NCBI GenBank assembly: GCA_964370065.1
Contig: CAYJGK010000001.1
Location: 1-64,000, forward strand
Length of the DNA stretch: 64,000 nucleotides
Source: CAMQRS01 sp964370065
GTDB lineage: Bacteria > Bacillota_I > Bacilli_A > Erysipelotrichales > Erysipelotrichaceae
Direction of reading: 5' to 3'
The notes below the pieces were generated by a model. It was not told the origin of the DNA. It searched no databases and saw nothing but the letters and a program-made list of their open reading frames with translations. Both the position numbers and the translations under genes were made by a program. Positions 61,829-64,000 of this stretch are shown here, one piece after another. Position 1 is the stretch's first letter. Each line of letters starts with the position of its first letter.

Positions 61829-63427
61829 ATGAGTAAGTTTATATTTGTAAGTGGAGGAGTCGTATCAGGATTAGGAAAAGGAATTAGTGCAGCATCTATT
61901 GGGCGATTACTAATTGCTAGAGGAATCCGCGTTAGTGCATTAAAGTTAGATCCCTATTTAAATATTGATCCAGGAACAATGAGCCCATTACAACATGGTG
62001 AAGTGTTTGTGACTGAAGATGGTAGTGAAACAGATTTAGATTTAGGTCATTATGAACGTTTTATGGATGTAAACCTAAACCGGTTTAGTAATACAACTAG
62101 TGGAAAAATATATTCACAAGTATTGGCACAAGAAAGAAAAGGAGAATACTTAGGAAATACACTACAAGTGATTCCACACATCACACAAGCTATTAAAGAT
62201 GCTATTTATACAGCGTATGAACAATCTAATGCTGATGTTTTAATTTGCGAGATTGGGGGAACAGTAGGAGATATCGAAAGTCAACCATTTTTAGAAGCTG
62301 TGCGTCAAATTATACAAAAAGAACCAAAAGAAAATTGTGTATATATTCATGTGACACTAGTGCCATATTTGCGAATGAGTAAAGAATATAAATCAAAACC
62401 AACACAGCATTCAATTAAAGAATTACAATCGTATGGTATTAGAAGTGATATTATATTAACGCGTAGTGAAGGGAAAGTGCCGGCTGATATGCATGATAAA
62501 ATTTCACAATTCTGCAATATTGATAAAGAGTGTGTCATTAATAACTATGATATTGATTCATTATATAAAGTGGTGCCTATGCTTGAGGAAGCGAATTTAT
62601 CAACAATAATATGTCGTAAATTAAATTTAGATTATAAAGATATCAATCTAACAAAATGGAATGAACTAATTGAGAAAGAAAAAAAAGCTACTAAAAAAGT
62701 AAAAATTGCATTAGTAGGAAAATATATTGAGTTACAAGATGCCTATTTATCTGTTGTAGAATCATTGAATCATGCAGGATTTTCTAATGATGCCAAGGTC
62801 GAAATAAAATGGGTAGATAGCGAAATGATACAACAAAAAGGAGCACAAGTTTTACTAGAAGACTGTGCTGGTATTTTAATCCCTGGTGGATTTGGAAATC
62901 GAGGAATTGAGGGGAAAATTGAAGCTGCACAATATGCACGAGAAAATAAAAAACCGTACCTAGGTATTTGTTTAGGAATGCAAATTGCTTGCATTGAGTT
63001 TGCTCGTCATGTCTTACAGTTAGAAAATGCAAATTCAAGAGAATTTGATGAACAAGCCAAACATTTAATTATTGATTTTATGGAAGGTCAAGAAGGGTTA
63101 GAAATTAAAGGTGGTACAATGCGCCTAGGAGCTTATCCATGCCTTATTAAAAAAGGTAGTTTACTACATTCGATTTATAATACGGCAACAATTTCTGAAA
63201 GACATCGCCATCGTTATGAATTCAATAACGCCTATTTAACACAATTTGAACAGGCGGGTATGAGTATAGCTGGACGAAATGAAACAAGTGAAAATACCCT
63301 AGTAGAAGCTATTGAATTAGTGAATCATCCGTTTTATGTAGCTGTGCAATTCCACCCTGAATTTAAGAGTCGTCCAAACCGACCACACCCTATATTTCAC
63401 CATTTCGTAAAAAGTAGTATTAAATAA
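61829..63427 (+). CDS. pyrG: CTP synthase
   Basis: 532 residues. Synthase domain at the N-terminus (KFIFVSGGVVSGLGKGISAA, LKLDPYLNIDPGTMSP), glutaminase domain at the C-terminus with nucleophile Cys in GICLGMQIA and the His-Glu pair in QFHPEFKSRP. It aminates UTP to CTP using glutamine. AAGGAG precedes the ATG, 11 bases after the ANTAR gene, so it shares the glnA transcript. No separate pyrG attenuator is seen. Confidence 0.97.
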   Translation: MSKFIFVSGGVVSGLGKGISAASIGRLLIARGIRVSALKLDPYLNIDPGTMSPLQHGEVFVTEDGSETDLDLGHYERFMDVNLNRFSNTTSGKIYSQVLAQERKGEYLGNTLQVIPHITQAIKDAIYTAYEQSNADVLICEIGGTVGDIESQPFLEAVRQIIQKEPKENCVYIHVTLVPYLRMSKEYKSKPTQHSIKELQSYGIRSDIILTRSEGKVPADMHDKISQFCNIDKECVINNYDIDSLYKVVPMLEEANLSTIICRKLNLDYKDINLTKWNELIEKEKKATKKVKIALVGKYIELQDAYLSVVESLNHAGFSNDAKVEIKWVDSEMIQQKGAQVLLEDCAGILIPGGFGNRGIEGKIEAAQYARENKKPYLGICLGMQIACIEFARHVLQLENANSREFDEQAKHLIIDFMEGQEGLEIKGGTMRLGAYPCLIKKGSLLHSIYNTATISERHRHRYEFNNAYLTQFEQAGMSIAGRNETSENTLVEAIELVNHPFYVAVQFHPEFKSRPNRPHPIFHHFVKSSIK

Positions 63428-63443
63428 TTGGATACGCTTACAT
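63428..63443 (+). promoter_or_regulatory. cre-like site before the aldo/keto reductase gene
   Basis: TTGGATACGCTTACAT fits the CcpA box with one clear mismatch and an intact CG core. It is 106 bases before the ATG. Confidence 0.4.
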
Positions 63444-63498
63444 TTACTAGTGAAGTTTTTATCTTAATTAGTAATTATCTTTATTTTATGTGTATAAA

Positions 63499-63507
63499 TG
63501 ATACAAT
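63499..63507 (+). promoter_or_regulatory. Extended -10 promoter of the aldo/keto reductase gene
   Basis: TGATACAAT with TACAAT at 63502-63507, 27 bases before the ATG; AGAGG follows. Confidence 0.45.
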
Positions 63508-63533
63508 AAAAATAGAAAAAGAGAGGTATTAAA

Positions 63534-64000
63534 ATGAAGTATTTTCAATTAAGCGATGAGATGAAAGTATCTCAATTAGTATTTGGATGTATGCGTATCA
63601 ATGAAATGAGTGTAGAAGATTTAGAAACACTTGTTAAAGAAGCACTAAAACAAGGGATTAACTTCTTTGACCATGCCGATATTTATGGTGGTGGTCAAAG
63701 TGAAATATTATTTGGAGAAGTGCTAAAAAGAAATCCAGAATTACGTGAAAAAATGATTATTCAAAGTAAATGTGGAATTCGTAGAGGAGAAAAAATTAAT
63801 TATTACGACTGTAGCAAAGCACATATTTTAGCTTCAGTGGAGCAAAGTTTAACTCGTCTACAAACGGATTACTTAGATGTATTACTCTTACATAGACCAG
63901 ATACATTAATGAATCCAAATGAAGTAGCAGAAGCCTTTAACGAACTATATCATAGTGGAAAAGTAAAGAGTTTTGGAGTATCCAATATGAATCCAATGCA
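63534..64000 (+). CDS. Aldo/keto reductase (truncated by window end)
   Basis: The first 155 codons of an NAD(P)H-dependent aldo/keto reductase. It starts MKYFQLSDEMKVSQLVFGCM and has the catalytic set Asp and Tyr in FFDHADIYGGGQSE, Lys in IIQSKCGIRRG and His in DVLLLHRPD. The text is nearest to the YdhF group of oxidoreductases. The ribosome site AGAGG supports the start. The gene runs off the end of the window, so length and C-terminus cannot be judged. Confidence 0.9.
   Translation, partial: MKYFQLSDEMKVSQLVFGCMRINEMSVEDLETLVKEALKQGINFFDHADIYGGGQSEILFGEVLKRNPELREKMIIQSKCGIRRGEKINYYDCSKAHILASVEQSLTRLQTDYLDVLLLHRPDTLMNPNEVAEAFNELYHSGKVKSFGVSNMNPM

Overview
The window is AT-rich, densely coding DNA from a Gram-positive, low-GC Firmicute. 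It has strong purine-rich ribosome sites, TTGACA/TATAAT promoters with 16-18 bp spacers, many U-tailed intrinsic terminators, a T-box leader, and the Bacillota gene order rsmG-noc-parA-parB. Mucin- and host-glycan-type surface proteins (GH31, CBM32, FIVAR, BspA-type LRR) together with rubrerythrin, PerR and glycyl-radical chemistry suggest an anaerobic gut member, most likely Erysipelotrichia-like; that placement is inference. No rRNA, tRNA, CRISPR array or intact insertion sequence was recognised. A 100-N scaffold gap lies at 1286-1385.

Layout. 0-1.4 kb: one unknown protein, then a decayed minus-strand coding stretch abutting the gap. 1.4-6 kb: PPK2 kinase, MATE pump, glycerol dehydrogenase, split chromate transporter. 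6.1-12.2 kb: a mannitol-type PTS operon (mtlA-mtlR-mtlF) that ends in a 1-phosphofructokinase and a zinc alcohol dehydrogenase instead of MtlD. 12.3-28.7 kb: housekeeping genes (radical SAM YhcC, YgjP-like peptidase, formate-THF ligase, malic enzyme, two-subunit fumarase, CutC, AddAB, YigZ, two DegV). 28.8-47.1 kb: an accessory surface island with a family of small two-cysteine lipoproteins, a MerR regulator facing a YdcF-CBM32 wall protein, a 2,312-residue GH31 enzyme carrying dockerin and cohesin modules, a thioredoxin-like lipoprotein and a BspA-type LRR protein with a long structured leader. 47.2-49.5 kb: a frameshifted membrane protein and an oxygen-defence group (GrcA-like protein, PerR, rubrerythrin), then a LytTR regulator.

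49.6-50.4 kb is about 780 nt with promoter, many perfect hairpins and terminator but no open reading frame: a candidate large structured non-coding RNA and the most unusual item here. It is followed by a T-box controlled amino-acid ABC transporter (50.4-52.9 kb), the chromosome segregation genes (52.9-56.1 kb), and a glutamine-centred group purF, asnB, glnA, an ANTAR protein and pyrG (56.7-63.4 kb). The asnB and glnA leaders each carry a terminator overlapped by a hairpin whose six-base loop fits the ANTAR recognition pattern, so the ANTAR protein probably controls both genes by antitermination. The window ends inside an aldo/keto reductase gene.
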